Assembly (NCBI RefSeq): GCF_029168945.1
Contig: NC_083604.1
Span: 32,297,686 to 32,361,685 of the forward strand
Reading direction: 5' to 3'
DNA length: 64,000 bases
Source: Cannabis sativa
Taxonomy: Eukaryota > Streptophyta > Magnoliopsida > Rosales > Cannabaceae
The notes below the pieces were generated by a model. It was not told where the DNA came from and did not search any database. It saw only the letters and a list, made by a program, of their open reading frames with translations. This document shows positions 1 to 12,200 of this stretch, in pieces. Position numbers and translations under genes: made by a program. Every line of letters begins with the position of its first letter. Position 1 is the first letter of the stretch.

Positions 1-984
1 AGATCTAATCCACCTATCGGAGATAACCACTCTCCGCTGTGTAACGAGTTCCAAACCCCGATTCATATCTATCAAAGGGTCTACCCAACTTACTAAAGAC
101 TCTGGCCGCCACATAAGAATGTGTAGCCCCAGAATCAAACAGCACTGAATAAAGCGAGTTGTTAATAAAAAGCTGACCTGTAACAACTGATGGGCTGGCA
201 TCTGCATCAGCCTGCGTGATCGCGAATACCCCGGAGTGGGTATCGCCGGAGCTCTCGGTGCCTCCTCGGCCGAGCCGGGGACATTCCCTGAAGTGCTCGG
301 CATGCCACAATGAAAGCATCCCGCCCCTTGCACTCTCCCCGATGATGCCTCTTGCGCCTAGGGCACTCGGGATAGGAGAATCGGTCTCATTACCACCCGT
401 GACGACTCCTCTCGTTCTCGGTTCCCCCGAACCTCTTGTTCGACTCGAGCCGCCGAAGCGTGGGTGCTCCTCTTCCTTCGATCAATGGCCGAACCACTAC
501 TCCCCGCCGAAGCCCGATGCGGGAGGGGTAGGGCCCCGCCACCACCAACCGTAGTATCGACCGAATCCGACATGCACCCCACCGCGCCCCGCCTCGCAAA
601 GCTGCCTTCTCCACCATCCGAGCATAGGTGGTGCGTCGTTCGTGGTAATCATCGAGGTCATGCCCGATCTTGGGATTCAACCCGTCCGTATACTTCTCCT
701 TCCTCGCCGAAATCGGCCGGCACAATTCCCGAGGCTAACCTCGCCAACCCACAACTGAGTGGTATACTCAGTGACACTCATGTTCTCCCGCTGGGTCAGG
801 TGAACGAACTCTTTCCTCTTGGCGCTTCTGACCGCCTCATTGTAGTATTTCGCGTTGAAGAGTTCCTGAAACCTTTCCCAGGTCATGGTGGTGACATCGT
901 GAATCTGAGACACCATGTCCCACCATACCAGGGCATCCTCCTGGAACTGAAACGTGGCGCACACCACTCTGTCATTACCGGTGA
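1..984 (-). pseudogene. Gag/protease remnant, C-terminal part
   Basis: Degenerate coding sequence for the capsid part of gag followed by the start of the aspartic protease. Recognisable pieces are a capsid stretch (677-967) with ALVWWDMVSQIHDVTTMTWE and FNAKYYNEAVRSAKRKEF, and a protease stretch (14-319) with the catalytic motif [12 protein letters not shown]. Frames change between them and the zinc-knuckle region is scrambled, so no functional protein is expected. It aligns along its length with 43600-44610. It is cut on the right by the solo LTR and truncated on the left by the window edge. Confidence 0.85.
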
Positions 985-3166
985 TGTAAAGCCCGCTTAG
1001 TTAATTTGGAAATTAGCAGTTAATTATGTTAATCAGGAAATTATTTATAGCTATTTAAATAATTTATCATTGTTAATTATGAAATTCAGATATGCATGAG
1101 TATGTTATCAGTAGCTTTTATATTTCGCATTTCCAAGTGTCCTATTTTGGAACGCTGCTGGCTCGCAGAAATCACAACTTAGTATGTTAGTATTTTGGGG
1201 ACGGGTTTTAGACATTGGGAATGTCGGGAATGGCCGGGAATTTAGAATTTCCCAAAAATACCCCTTTAGTATGATTTTCATGATTTTATGGTGGAGGGGC
1301 AAAATGGTCTTTTTGCCCCATTAGTGTTTTGTCTTTTATGACTTTATGAAAAGGAAAATAAATAATTACTTAAGTGTTTATTTGGCTGAATATAATGATA
1401 TGTATAGCTTTTATTCATTTTTCCAAACTTAGAAAATAAAATCATTTTTTCTCAAAAAAATCAAACACTCAAAGCTCTCTCTTTCTCCCTCTTTCTACCG
1501 AGACTCGGGCCTGCTAGGGCCGGGAATTTTCTGCCTAAAGCTTGTGATTTTCTTCTCCTCTAAGTGTAATTCAAGTCAAGGTTTGATCCCTTATAATTTC
1601 CTTTGTGTTTTCTTGAAATTTAAGTGAAAATAGTTGAGTAAATGCATGTGATTTTGAGAGATGTTACTGCTGTGTTTTTGTTGTTGATTTATGAGGATTA
1701 AAGCATGATTATTGTTGTTGATTGAGCTGTGTTGAAAGCATGTTAGATTGATTGTTTAAAGTTTGAATTTTATATGCAAAAGTATGGTTTTTGAAGGAAA
1801 ATGTTGTGATTATGTTCTGTGATGTTGCTGGATGTTCTTGTTAGTTTGCAGAGGTGTTTTTATGCTTAGTTAAGTAGAATTAACTAGGCTAGGATGCATG
1901 TTAGTGGATTTAACCAAGTTTGAGTTTTTGAACTCAAAGCTTGGTCTTTAATGGTGAATTTTGTATATGTGCTTTCCTGGGTGATTTTTGAGGCTTTGGA
2001 TTTGTTCTAGGGATAGTTTAGAACAGTCCGGAAAGTTTGGGACCAATTGGGGTCGACTGGTCAAGTTATGGAATTTTTGGTTGTCGCTCGAGGAACCGGA
2101 TCCCGGTTGAGCATCCGAATCTCGGATGGGGGTTCGAATTTCCGTAACCTACTCCCGGTTGGGCACTCGTCTGGTTGGGGATTTTTCGTAACCACTAGTT
2201 TTCCTCGTTTTTGGGTTTTTAGGGGTATTGCCATGCTTTTTATCGATAGGGAAACTTTTAGTTTCAAGTTTTAGTCCCCTGATTTAGCGTGTCACTTATA
2301 GCGTTGTGATTTTTATGGTTTAGCCAGAGCTGCCGCCCGCCGTTCGCCTTCGGGACTGATCACATCGAAATCCTGTGTAAGATTAGTATAACAAGCATGC
2401 ATATGTAGATTACATGTTTAGCGTGCATGTAGAAGCCCGTTGATTACATTAGATATGTATTTAGGCTTCGGACCATCCAACCCTGTCACGTCGCAGTGCT
2501 CGGGAGTATGACCAGCGCCGAGATGGCGACCGGCTCGACCGATCAGCCGACACTTGGTTGGTGGTTCAAATCTTGATATGACCCCGTCAAGCCGGAGTAA
2601 TGACCAAGAATGAGGTATGACCGGCTCGACCGATCGTGAGGATACTTGTCAATAGTACCGTCCGCCGAACGTTCAAAACTCCGCACCATGTTGGACATGG
2701 CAAGAAGTGCTCGCACCATGTTGGACATGGCGTACGGACTCGCATCGTGTTGGACACCGCAGCTTTTATGTATGTTATTATTATGCTTTTCTTACCGAGT
2801 CCGTCGACCCGACTCACAGCTTATGTTCATGTGTAGGTAAGGGCGCGTCGATGGACCGTGAGCGAGCTCTGAGATTGTACATGTCGGCTGCTAGGCCTCG
2901 AGCGTACGATCTCAGGACGGGGCCAGGGCCGAGATTTTGTGTATCGTTAGACGACTTTATTTTGATGTAAAAGTTGAACAGTAAAAACGTTTGTAAATAT
3001 TTTTATAAATCGGGATCCCGAGACTTTTTGCAAAATGGTTTATAAGTTTAATGAAAAAGCAAAATTTTAATTAATCACGTTTTTCCATAAACCTCGTTGA
3101 CTAGCAGCGAGCTGCACAGTACGTTTAAAAATCACGTAATACGCCTAAGATAGTTAGGGTGTTACA
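985..3166 (+). mobile_element. Solo LTR of the same Tekay-like family, opposite orientation
   Basis: A 2182-bp LTR running from TGTAAAGCCC to GTGTTACA, flanked by a perfect 5-bp duplication GGTGA (980-984 and 3167-3171) inside the gag codons. No coding region or second LTR accompanies it, so it is a solo LTR left by recombination between the two LTRs of a full insertion. It is the reverse complement of the host element's own LTR (3908-6115), with visible divergence. It contains the family's hairpin array (2686-2757) and a degenerate version of the CCGG palindrome cluster (about 2090-2170). Confidence 0.93.
2686..2757. repeat. Tandem dyad array in LTR (3 copies)
   Basis: Three copies of a 15-bp dyad, at 2686-2700, 2716-2730 and 2743-2757. 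The first two read CCATGTTGGACATGG (6-bp arms, 3-bp centre). The third is a degenerate CG version. The same array sits at 4325-4402, 38479-38558 and 51105-51183 in related LTRs. It could form short RNA hairpins or act as a dyad protein-binding site. No function is known to me. Confidence 0.8.
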
Positions 3167-3171
3167 GGTGA

Positions 3172-3627
3172 CACCCATGAAATTCAGAATTCGGGTAATC
3201 ACCGTCAGCCACTGCTCGGCTTTCGATACATCTGGACCTCCCAGGAATACCGGAGGTGCTTGCTTCCGGAACCGCTCATATAAAGGTTCCAATCTGTGGG
3301 CCGCCACCACTAACTCGGCACGCCCCGAGGCGGTGTGCCACCGGAACTACGGCACCGGAACCGTGTGAGCACCTGGCCGTCTCAACCTCTCGAATCTCGA
3401 GGTCTTGTTCTTCGATCCCGGCTTGCATTTCCGCAAACCGTAACTCCCGTCCGGGCTCCCCGACGGCCTGGGAGCTCTGGCGACTGTGGCGGGTTCTCAA
3501 CACCCCGGCCACGAGCCCCGCCTCGGGGACCTCTCGCCTCGCCCCCAGCGTGGGGGAACCGAGCTCCCTGTCCCTCATTCGACCCTACGGAGTTGCCCTG
3601 ACTCCTGGTAGTCCGCCTGGCGTCCAT
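3172..3627 (-). pseudogene. Gag remnant, N-terminal part
   Basis: The start of the gag gene, beginning MDARRTTRSQGNSVGSNEGQ at 3627, nearly the same as the start at 45078 in the copy at 38031-53014. A later segment (3125-3310) reads [20 protein letters not shown], the conserved entry into the capsid domain. Several frameshifts separate the two. It ends at the target duplication of the inserted solo LTR and resumes at 984. No function is expected. Confidence 0.85.
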
Positions 3628-3907
3628 CTAGTTAGAACCGCCTGCGAAACCAAGAGTTGGCATATCAGGTCGTATTCAGGGCGAGCTTACTAATGCCGCT
3701 TAATTTGGAAATTAGAAATGAAACATGCGCCTATTCTACTATCAGGCTACTAACATGCTTCCTAACACGCTTTTCTTTTTCATAACTGAATAAAATAAAC
3801 TACTAAAGCAATAAAGGCTTACGAACCGTGAACCGAGCTAACTATTGCGATGATGATTGTACATGTCGTGACGATCTTCTAAGACAACCCGCGCCTCGAT
3901 ACCAAAT
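3628..3907 (-). other. Leader and decayed primer binding site
   Basis: Untranslated leader between the 5' LTR and gag. Next to the LTR the minus strand reads ATTTGGTATCGAGGCGC (3891-3907), a mutated form of TGGTATCAGAGC, the sequence complementary to the 3' end of plant initiator-Met tRNA. The leader aligns with 45079-45335 plus 50627-50655 of the related element, which shows where that copy was later interrupted. Confidence 0.75.
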
Positions 3908-6115
3908 TGTAACACCCTAACTATCTTAGGCGTATTACGTGATTTTTAAACGCATCGGTGCAGCCATCGTTGCTAATCAACGAGGTTTATGGAAAAACGT
4001 GATTAATTAAAATTTTGCTTTTTCATTAAACTTATAAACCATTTTACAAAAAGTCTCGGGATCCCGATTTATAAAAATATTTACAAACGTTTTTACTGTT
4101 CAACTTTTACATCAAAATAAAGTCGTCTAACGACAGTTACAAAATCTCAGCCCCCGTCGTCCCGAGATCGTACGCTCCAGCCTAACCGCCCCGACATGTA
4201 CAATCTCATAGCTCGCTCACGGCCCATCAAGAATCGCCTTGCCTTTACCTACACATGAACATAAACCCGTGAGTCGACGAGACTCGAAGAAAAGCATAAT
4301 AATAACATACATAAAAACCGACCGCCGTGTCCAACACGATACCGAGTCCCGCCATCGCCATGTCCAACATGGTACCGAGCACTACCGCCATGTCCAACAT
4401 GGTACCGAGTTTTGAACGTTCGGGGGCCGTACTATTGACAAGTATCCTCCCGATCGGCCGAACCAGGCCATACTCCGCCGCTCGGTCATACTCACTCGTA
4501 CCGACGGATAGGTCAATAAGCTGAACCACCAACCAAGTGTCGCCCCTGACGGCCGAATCCATACTCCATTGGTCATACCCACCACCGACGTGACAGGTTG
4601 GATGGTTCGAAGCCTAAATACATATCTAATGTAATCTAGTGGCTTCCTACATGCACGCCAAACATGTAATCTACATATGCATACCGTTATACTAATCTTA
4701 CCCGGATTCCGATTTCGGTGTGTGCCATCAACCTGACCGGAATCAAGCCGAACGAACGGACACGGCTCCTAAACCATAAAAATCACAACGCTATAAGTGA
4801 CACGCTAAATCACTTCCCGGGGACTAAAACTTGAAACTAAAAGTGTCCCTATCGATAAAAAAGCATGGCAATACCCCTAAAAACCCAAAACGAGGAAAAC
4901 TAGGATTCGAAAATCCCCAACCTACAGACCGGTTGCCCAACCGGAATTCCTAGTTTCCGGGAAATTCTCGAACCCCCATCCGACCCGATGCTCAATCGAA
5001 TTCCGGCTTCGCAGCAAAAGAACCATAAAATCTCATAACTTGACCAAATCGACCCCAATTGGTCCCAAACTTTCCAGACCTGCTCTATATGTCCCAAATA
5101 ACATTTCTAAAGCATCAAACCTACCCAGAAACCACATACACAAAAATCACCATTGGAGCTCAAGCTTTGAGTTCCAAACTCAAGCTTGAGCAAATCCAAC
5201 TAAACAAGCAATCCACTAGCTTAATTCACCTTAAACTAGCATAATATTACCTCAGAAAACATTTAGAAACAACAGCAACATCACAGAACAGAATCACAAC
5301 AATTTCCTTCCAAAATTCATACTTTTTCACATAAAAACTAAAAGCTTAACAATCTAACCTACATGCTTTCAACATAGCTTAATTCCTATCAAATTAACAT
5401 GCTTTGAACCACATAAAATAACCACAGAAAGCAGCAGCAACAACATCTAAAACAACATGCATGCATCATCACTTTTCATCATTTTTTTCAAGCAATTTAA
5501 AGAGAAAGAGTTAGAATTTACATACCACAACCTAGAATTCACAATTAGGATGAATTTAGCTTTGAGAATTGAAGAAAAACCCAGCTTTGCACCCCAAAAT
5601 ACCCAGCCGAAAGGAGAGAAAAAGAGAGAGAGTCTTTTTGAAATTTTTCTATTTCTCTAAGTTAAATGAGAAAATGAGTAAAAATGAATCTTTAAACATT
5701 ACTTTCTTTCAGCCAAATAACATGCATAAATTAAACATTTATTTCAATAAAAGTCACATAAGACAAAATATCATTGGGGCAAAAAGACCATTTTGCCCCT
5801 CCATACTAAAACCACATAAATCATACATAAGGGGTATTTTTGGGAAATTCTAAATTCCCGGCCATTCCCGACATTCCCAATGTCTAAAACCCGTCCCCAA
5901 AATACTAACATACTAAGTTGTGATTTCTACTGAGCCAAACGCCGAGTTCCAAAATACCGGACACCGGAAATGCGAAATATAAAAACTGCTGATGGCATAA
6001 TTATGCATATCTGAATTCCATAAATATCAATAATAAATTATTTAAATGGCTATAAATAATTTCCTGATTAACATAAATAACTGCTAATTTCCAAATTAAC
6101 TAAGCGGGCTTTACA
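3908..6115 (-). repeat. 5' LTR of the partial Tekay-like element
   Basis: A 2208-bp LTR, TGTAACACCC to CTTTACA on the plus strand, so it is read on the minus strand. It matches the solo LTR at 985-3166 in reverse complement and, more distantly, the LTRs at 38031-40389 and 50656-53014. It contains a three-copy dyad array (4325-4402). The second LTR of the element lies outside the window. Confidence 0.9.
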
Positions 6116-7533
6116 AAGGGACTTATCCATTGTATATAACCTAAAACCAAACAAAGTATACAGAGAAAACAAAACAAGTTAATAAGTGCACATTAAAAAC
6201 CAACACCAAATATATATAACCAATAAATTGTAACTGCCACCCCACATAAAACACAAAAATAAAAATAAAAGTGCCACATCGTGGCAAAAACAGTGGTAAA
6301 ACAGTTACCACCCCCACTAAATACTCTAACCAATGAAAAAAATATTAAAAAAACAATTTTAAAAAAATAGAATAAAAAATAAAAAAGCAAAAAATCAAAA
6401 TACAAAAAAAACATAAAAATTAAATATAAATAATACTATTAACCTAAAAATTTAAATATGTCGCACAAAAATAAGTGGTTACATTTTATAAGCATAATCC
6501 TCTAGTCTGGAAAACATATTCAACACAAACAAAACAGAAAAAAAAAACCTAGAAAATTCATGAAGATTTAACAAAAATTAACAAGGAAAACAACAAAATC
6601 AACACAAACTCAAACTTAAAACAAAAAAAAAAACTAAATAGAACAATGATCAACAACCAAAATAAGAACAAATTTTGAAAAAAAAATAGAAAGAACAAAC
6701 ACCAAAATACCAAACATAACCTAAAAACCCAACTGATCATCCCAAAAACAACAATAAACCCAAAAAACCCAACAGATCATGGAAAATCATCAAGAAAAAC
6801 AAAAAAAAAAAACCAACAAGCATCACAATACCGAACTATAATCACTAAAACTAAAGACATTACAAAAAAAAAATAATAATGAACAACTGAAAACTTACCT
6901 CACTTAAACAAGTAACTGAGCTCCAAAATGACAACAACCGAATAACCCATCCACGGCAGCACCAGTCGAAGCTTAGAAAAACAACAACAATGGCAGCACC
7001 GTCGAAGCTTGAAGACGAAGAACAAGAAAAATATGAAGGAAAAGAATAAACCCTAAGCTGAAACTAAGGGGAAACAAAGAGAAGTTGAGAGAGAGTAAAA
7101 GTGAGAGAAAACCTCTTGCTCAGAATATGAAATGACAATGAGATTGATTGAACTGTAAGAAAAAATGAGTACAAAGCTAAGCTATTCCATGCAAATGCTA
7201 TATTAGCTGTAGCTTAAATTTTTTTTTTTTTTAAAAAAAAAAGAATAAAATATAGGAAATGGGCCAAATATAACAAATATATGGCTTTGATAAAACCGAT
7301 AGAAAGGAACACAAAACAAAAAGCCCATATGACAAAGGCTTTATTTAAAAATGCCATAAAAAAGTAAACAGTAAAATAAATCCCATATGTTACGTAATTT
7401 TTACTTATTTTTAATTTTACAAAAGATAAATATATATTTTTTTAAAAAAAAAAATATTGTTGGTAACTTGCTATAAAAGGTTATTCGATTGTTATATTAT
7501 TAATTTTTTTAATGCCCAGCAATGGGTATTACC
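6116..7533. other. AT-rich spacer without a recognisable gene
   Basis: No supported coding region. The open frames here are low-complexity AT and poly-A/T translations. One segment, about 6890-7200 read on the minus strand, is pyrimidine-rich, contains a partly repeated 25-bp unit around GGTGCTGCC and AAGCTTCGAC, and ends in a good 5' splice-site match (GAG|GTAAGTTTTC near 6900). It could be an untranslated first exon of a lost gene or of a transposon, but no protein follows. Poly-A and poly-T tracts occur at about 7218-7245 and 7437-7456. Confidence 0.5.
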
Positions 7534-8091
7534 TAAGGGTGTACGTCCGTCGGTTTGGTCACGTTACATTTTATTTAACATAATGTAAAGATCGGGTTAT
7601 AAAAATCTAAGTGCAACCCGCCCAATTAACAAAAAAAAAAGTTTCAACCCGCTCAATGAATTCGTCGGTTTAGTCGTGTTAACCCATCCAAACCGAGCCC
7701 TAATGTTTATTTTTTTTCACATTCAATTGTTATATTTTAGTTATTGTGATAATGAGATAAATATAAAGATTGAATTTAAAGTTCAAATCATCCGTTATTA
7801 AAAAAAATAATATAGTAGTTTGAACTTTCTATTTTTTATAAATATGTATATAAATTATATTATATATAGATTACATATAATAAAAGTATATATATATAAA
7901 AAAAAACTCTCTTAATCGGGTTGGTCGGGTTAGTTCAGGTTGATATTATTTTCAACCAGTCCAATATAAAGATTGGGCGGGTTATATTTTCGTCGTGTTT
8001 TTTAGTTTGTATTTTTCGTCGGATTATCTCGGTTTGGTTTAGGCGGGTTGTTCGAGTTGGGCGGTTTACAAAAATTTATGTACAGCCCTAA
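7534..8091. mobile_element. hAT-like miniature inverted-repeat element (MITE)
   Basis: A non-coding block of about 558 bp bounded by imperfect inverted termini, TAAGGGTGTACG on the left and TGTACAGCCCTAA on the right. It is flanked by TATTACC on both sides (7527-7533 and 8092-8098), 7 bp plus an ambiguous eighth. The TAGGGNTGT-type end, 7-8 bp duplication, and internal blocks such as CGGTTTGG and CGGGTTGGTCGGGTT near both ends are typical of plant hAT MITEs. No transposase is encoded, so it would depend on one elsewhere. Confidence 0.62.
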
Positions 8092-8631
8092 TATTACCCA
8101 TTAAGAAGTGTTCCATATATATGTAAATAAATATATACTATTGATGCAAAAAATAGTTTTGTAAAAAAAAAAAAAAACTAGAACTCTCTTATATATTTAT
8201 GTGTGTATTTTTATTATTGAGTTCGTTAACATATTAGGTTTCATTTATGAAGTTTATTTTGATTGAATCAAACTATTGTCTTATGCAGGCTTAATTTGGC
8301 TTGGGTGCAAAAAAAATTTACGATAATTTAATTTTAGACCATCATCTGATATTAGACTTTTTAAGTCTATACTTTTTAGATTCATGTTTTATTTTTATTT
8401 TGTTTTCAGTCTTTTTATATTGTGATTACAAGACTTTGTCATCGCGGATTAATTATACCAATTATGTTTAATTGATTTTTATTTCTTTGGAGATTCTATA
8501 CTTTATGGTCAAATTAATTTCTTTAACTAAAACTATTTTCTTCCTCGAGAGTTTTCATTTTATCTGATCTCATTGATTTGTTTTTTTTTTTCCAAATTAA
8601 CTAAATTTACTGAAGTATGCGCCCACACATA
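8092..8631. other. AT-rich spacer, no gene
   Basis: Nothing coding is visible. The last five bases (8627-8631, ACATA) are the left copy of the target duplication of the copia element that follows. About a dozen bases before it (GCGCCCACACATA) could be the upstream continuation of the gag fragment at 21267-21592, but the match is too short to prove it. Confidence 0.6.
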
Positions 8632-10501
8632 TGTTGGAATTAATTTTACCAGGATCTTAGATCTACTCACAAGTATGTTGATTTAACAACCTAAATATGA
8701 ACTTCTAAAACGATAGAAAATTAAACACATAAAAGTATGAGAAATCTTACATTGGGTGCAGCGGAATATATGTCTCCTCCCACTCAGATCTCTAACCCTT
8801 GATTCCTTTCTGTTGCAGAGTATAATCAAGATCTGAGCCCAAATGTCCTTCTTTGTTGAATCTGAATTCTACACAGCCTTCCTCACTATGATTGAGGTAT
8901 TACTTGATGTGTGTGGGCACTACTCTATCACTTAGAGGATTTCGAAAAATAGAGAAGGTAGAGAGAGAGAGAGAGAGTGGCAGCTTGAACAAGGTTTTTG
9001 AGTGAAAGAAAATTATGTCAAAGTGTCTGTAAAACTTGAAGCCTTTACCTTCTATTTATAGAAGACCACATAGGGTTATGGCTGAATTACTTGGCATTAA
9101 AAAATGAAAAAATAAATGGGAAAAGGGAAGCAAGGTGGCCGACCTAGGCAATGTGGAAACAAGGCCTTCCACTTTTCAACTTTCCTTATCCTACATTCCT
9201 AGTTTCCCATTTTATCAAAAACTGCCAATTCCTTTATTCAACCACATAAATGTCAAATCTAATTATTTAATAATTATAATTAATTATCAAATAATATATT
9301 GTCATTTATTTATTGTTAATAAAACTAATTAAAGTTTCCCAATTAATAAATGTACCCTTCAAATTCTCTATTTACTGTTTTGCCCTTAATAAGTGATAAA
9401 TTCTCAATTAGACACAGTCTAACTTGAGAATTATAATTGATTAATTAAAATCAATTAAATGAGTCTTGCAAGTAATATTGTCTCAACTAGTGAGGGGACC
9501 ATGGGTCTATATATCCGAGCTTCCAATAAGCAGATCAAGAATTTACTACTTAAATTAACTGACTTATTAATTCTTCGTTGAATCCACGCATAGAACTTAG
9601 AATTGCACTCTCAGTTATATAGAACGCTCTATATGTTCCACCATATAGACACGTCATTAGTTATCCATTGTTATAATCCTAATTGATCAATGATCCTCTA
9701 TATGGATGATTTACACTGTAAAAGGATTTAATTACCGTAGCACCCTACAATGTATTTTATCCTTAAAATACTTAACCCTGTATAAATGATATTTCAGCTA
9801 AGTGAAATGAGTACTCCACCATTTATTTTCGTTTGGTTAAGCTCGAAGGAATCATCCTTTGCTTTCTATTCGCTAGATAGAAGCTATAGATTCCATATTT
9901 ATGTTAGCGCTCCCACTCAATTGCACTACCGTGTTCCCAAAATGTACGTATCACCCTGACCCAAAAGTAGGCTTAACTAACAAATCAAAGAACACGAATA
10001 ATATTCTTGAGATTGAACCTAACCATATCAGGATTTAGATCATTTGATCTAGGATCAACTTAGTGATATTGAATTGAATAGATATTACGGTAAGTTTAAT
10101 AAATCTATTTCAAAGTTCAATATCGGTCCATTCCAATGCATACTCCATGCATCCAACCCGAGCTTTACTTTAACCAATGTTCTGGAAAGAACATAGCATT
10201 TCTCCAAAAGCAAGTAAACTCTGTTGTAGATTGTCATATCAGTAAAACCCAGTGTTCTGATAAATCTAGGAATTCTTTATTCACATAGTCATGTTTACTT
10301 TAAACTGTGTTGACAACACAATAAACATGATCAAGTTTGTGAAAAAGGGTTTGAATGAATTTATAAATCAAATAGACAAACAATTGATAAGGTGAACCAA
10401 AACATACACAAATGAATGAAAAATACTTCTGTTACTTTATTGATATTGAATAATCTGGATTACATTGAAATAGAGTTTTATTTAGGGCATAAAACCCAAC
10501 A
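8632..10501 (-). repeat. 3' LTR of the copia element
   Basis: A 1870-bp LTR from TGTTGGAATT to AACCCAACA on the plus strand. Read on the minus strand it carries a core promoter, TATAAATAG, at about 9051-9062, followed by a purine/pyrimidine-rich segment with a GA microsatellite (8960-8979). Nested inverted repeats of CTATATG/CATATAG type lie in the upstream (U3) part, about 9610-9710. Its partner is 17504-21266, with scattered differences. Confidence 0.92.
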
Positions 10502-10516
10502 AACTTCCACTTGCAC
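10502..10516 (-). promoter_or_regulatory. Polypurine tract of the copia element
   Basis: Directly beside the 3' LTR, the minus strand reads GTGCAAGTGGAAGTT and then the LTR TGTTGGG. This is the purine-rich primer for plus-strand DNA synthesis and fixes the element's orientation as minus. Confidence 0.8.
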
Positions 10517-10530
10517 TAATATAAAACTAA

Positions 10531-12200
10531 TCAGTACATTTCAATTAATCCTAAATTCTGACGGTGCTTTTCAAATGCAGTCACTGCCAAGACTTTCGTG
10601 AATGGATCAGCTAAGTTGTCCTGTGTGTCCACTTTCTCCACCAGTACATCCTCTCTTGCCACATATTCTCTGATAATATGATATTTTCTTTCTATATGTT
10701 TGCTTCTCTTGTGGCTCCGAGGTTCCTTACTGTTGGCTATAGCTCCATTGTTATCACAAAGCAGGACTAGTGGCTTTTCCATTCCAGGTACTACACCAAG
10801 ACTGGTGAAGAACTTTCTAAGCCAGACAACCTCTTTAGCTGCTTCAGCCGCAGCTATGTATTCTGCCTCCATGGTAGAATCCGAAATCGCGGTTTGTTTC
10901 GCACTTCTCCAAACCACTACTCCACCCCTAAGAGTAAACACCATCCCTGATGTAGATTTCCTGTCTTCAAGACATGCCTGGAAATCTGAGTCTGTATAGC
11001 CTATGGGATTTAGAGCACCACCCTTGTAGACTAATACATAATTTCTTGTACTCTTCAAGTATTTCAAAATATACTTAACAACATTCCAATGTTCCTGTCC
11101 TTGATTTGACTGATACCTGCTCACGATTACAACTGCATAGCAGATGTCAGGTCTAGTGCATAACATTGCATACATTAGACTTCCTACTGCAGAAGCATAA
11201 GGAACTTTTGCCATGTCCTCTATTTCTTGAGGATCGGTAGGACACTGTTCCTTAGATAGACGGATACCATATCTAGAAGGCATATTTTCCCCATTGGTAT
11301 TAGTCATTGAGAATCTCTCTAGAACTTTGTCAATGTAAGTTGTTTGAGAAAGAGGAAGGGATTTGTTTTTTCGGTTTGTGATAATCTGAATACTGAGAAC
11401 ATAGGCAGCTTCACCCAAATCTTTCATATCGAATTGACTGTCTAGCCATTCCTTGATGTGAGTCATTTTCTTGACATTGTTGCCAATGATCAAAATGTCA
11501 TCAACATAAAGGACCATGAATACTACTACTTGGTCTTCCTTGAGTTGGTAAACACAGGGTTCATCTTCATTCTGATGAAAGTCGTAGGTTTTAATGATCT
11601 CATCAAACCTTTTATTCCATGAGCGAGAAGCTTGCTTAAGTCCATAAATGGACCTATTTATTTGCAAACTTTATTTTCCTGCCCATGAAGAACATAGCCT
11701 TCTAGTTGCTCCATATAGATGGTTTCTTTAAGAAGCCCATTAAGGAAAGCTGTCTCGACATCCATTTGCCAGATTTCATAATCGAAAGCGGCCGCGATGG
11801 AGAGAAGAATTCGGATGGATTTGAGCATGGCGACAGGACTAAAAGTTTCCTCATAGTCCACACCTTCTCTTTGGGTATAACCCTTGGTGACCAGTCTAGC
11901 TTTAAAAGTTTCGACTTCGCTTCCAGCGCCTCTTTTCTTCTTGTAGACCCATTTGCATCTGATTGGACGATAGTCATCGGGTGGATCTACATATTCCTAG
12001 ACTTTGTTCTTTTTCATGGAATCTATTTCTGAATCCATGCCGGCTGACCATCGCTTCTGTTGCAGACTTGCCATTGCCTGTTTATAGGTTAATAGGTCGT
12101 CATCAATACCGTTACCAACGACCATATTGATTTCACCATCCAAGCCATAACAAGATGGTTTTGAAGAAACCCTCCCATTACAACGAGGAGCGGTGACCTT
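10531..12200 (-). pseudogene. Copia reverse transcriptase and RNase H, frameshifted
   Basis: The C-terminal half of the copia polyprotein. The RT entry lies in two different frames (11702-11977 and 11658-11861, with WQMDVETAFLNG). The main segment (10531-11667, 378 residues) begins SIYGLKQASRSWNKRF, has the catalytic YVDD in VLYVDDILIIGN, and continues into RNase H with YTDSDFQACLEDRKSTSG, MEAEYIAAAEA and LLCDNNGAI. It ends with the usual copia tail KHIERKYHIIREYV. At least three frame changes between 11640 and 12200 and a stop near 11999 abolish the full protein. Confidence 0.9.

Larger units (their letters stand above)
1..6115 (-). mobile_element. Partial Ty3/gypsy Tekay-like retrotransposon, 5' part
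   Basis: This is the 5' portion of a minus-strand gypsy element that runs off the left edge of the window. From right to left it has a 5' LTR (3908-6115), a primer site and leader (3628-3907), the gag N-terminus (3627-3172), a solo LTR insertion (985-3166) and the rest of gag with the start of protease (984-1). The gag text closely matches the better preserved element at 43459-45078, so the family assignment is direct. The reading frame is broken many times, which marks an old copy. The Tekay/Del assignment is inferred from the related copies with long LTRs and a chromodomain-like tail. The right-hand target duplication would be AAGGG (6116-6120), but its partner lies outside the window. Confidence 0.88.

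Noticed and set aside
464..1000. 178-codon plus-strand frame across the first gag remnant
   Set aside because: Complement of gag coding text; ends at the inserted LTR boundary by chance.
6193..6740. Two hydrophobic minus-strand frames that look like membrane proteins
   Set aside because: They come from poly-A/T low-complexity sequence, which yields Phe/Leu-rich translations by chance.
11706..12032. Plus-strand 108-codon frame across the copia RT region
   Set aside because: Antisense of RT text; no similarity to known proteins and no promoter or splice signals.
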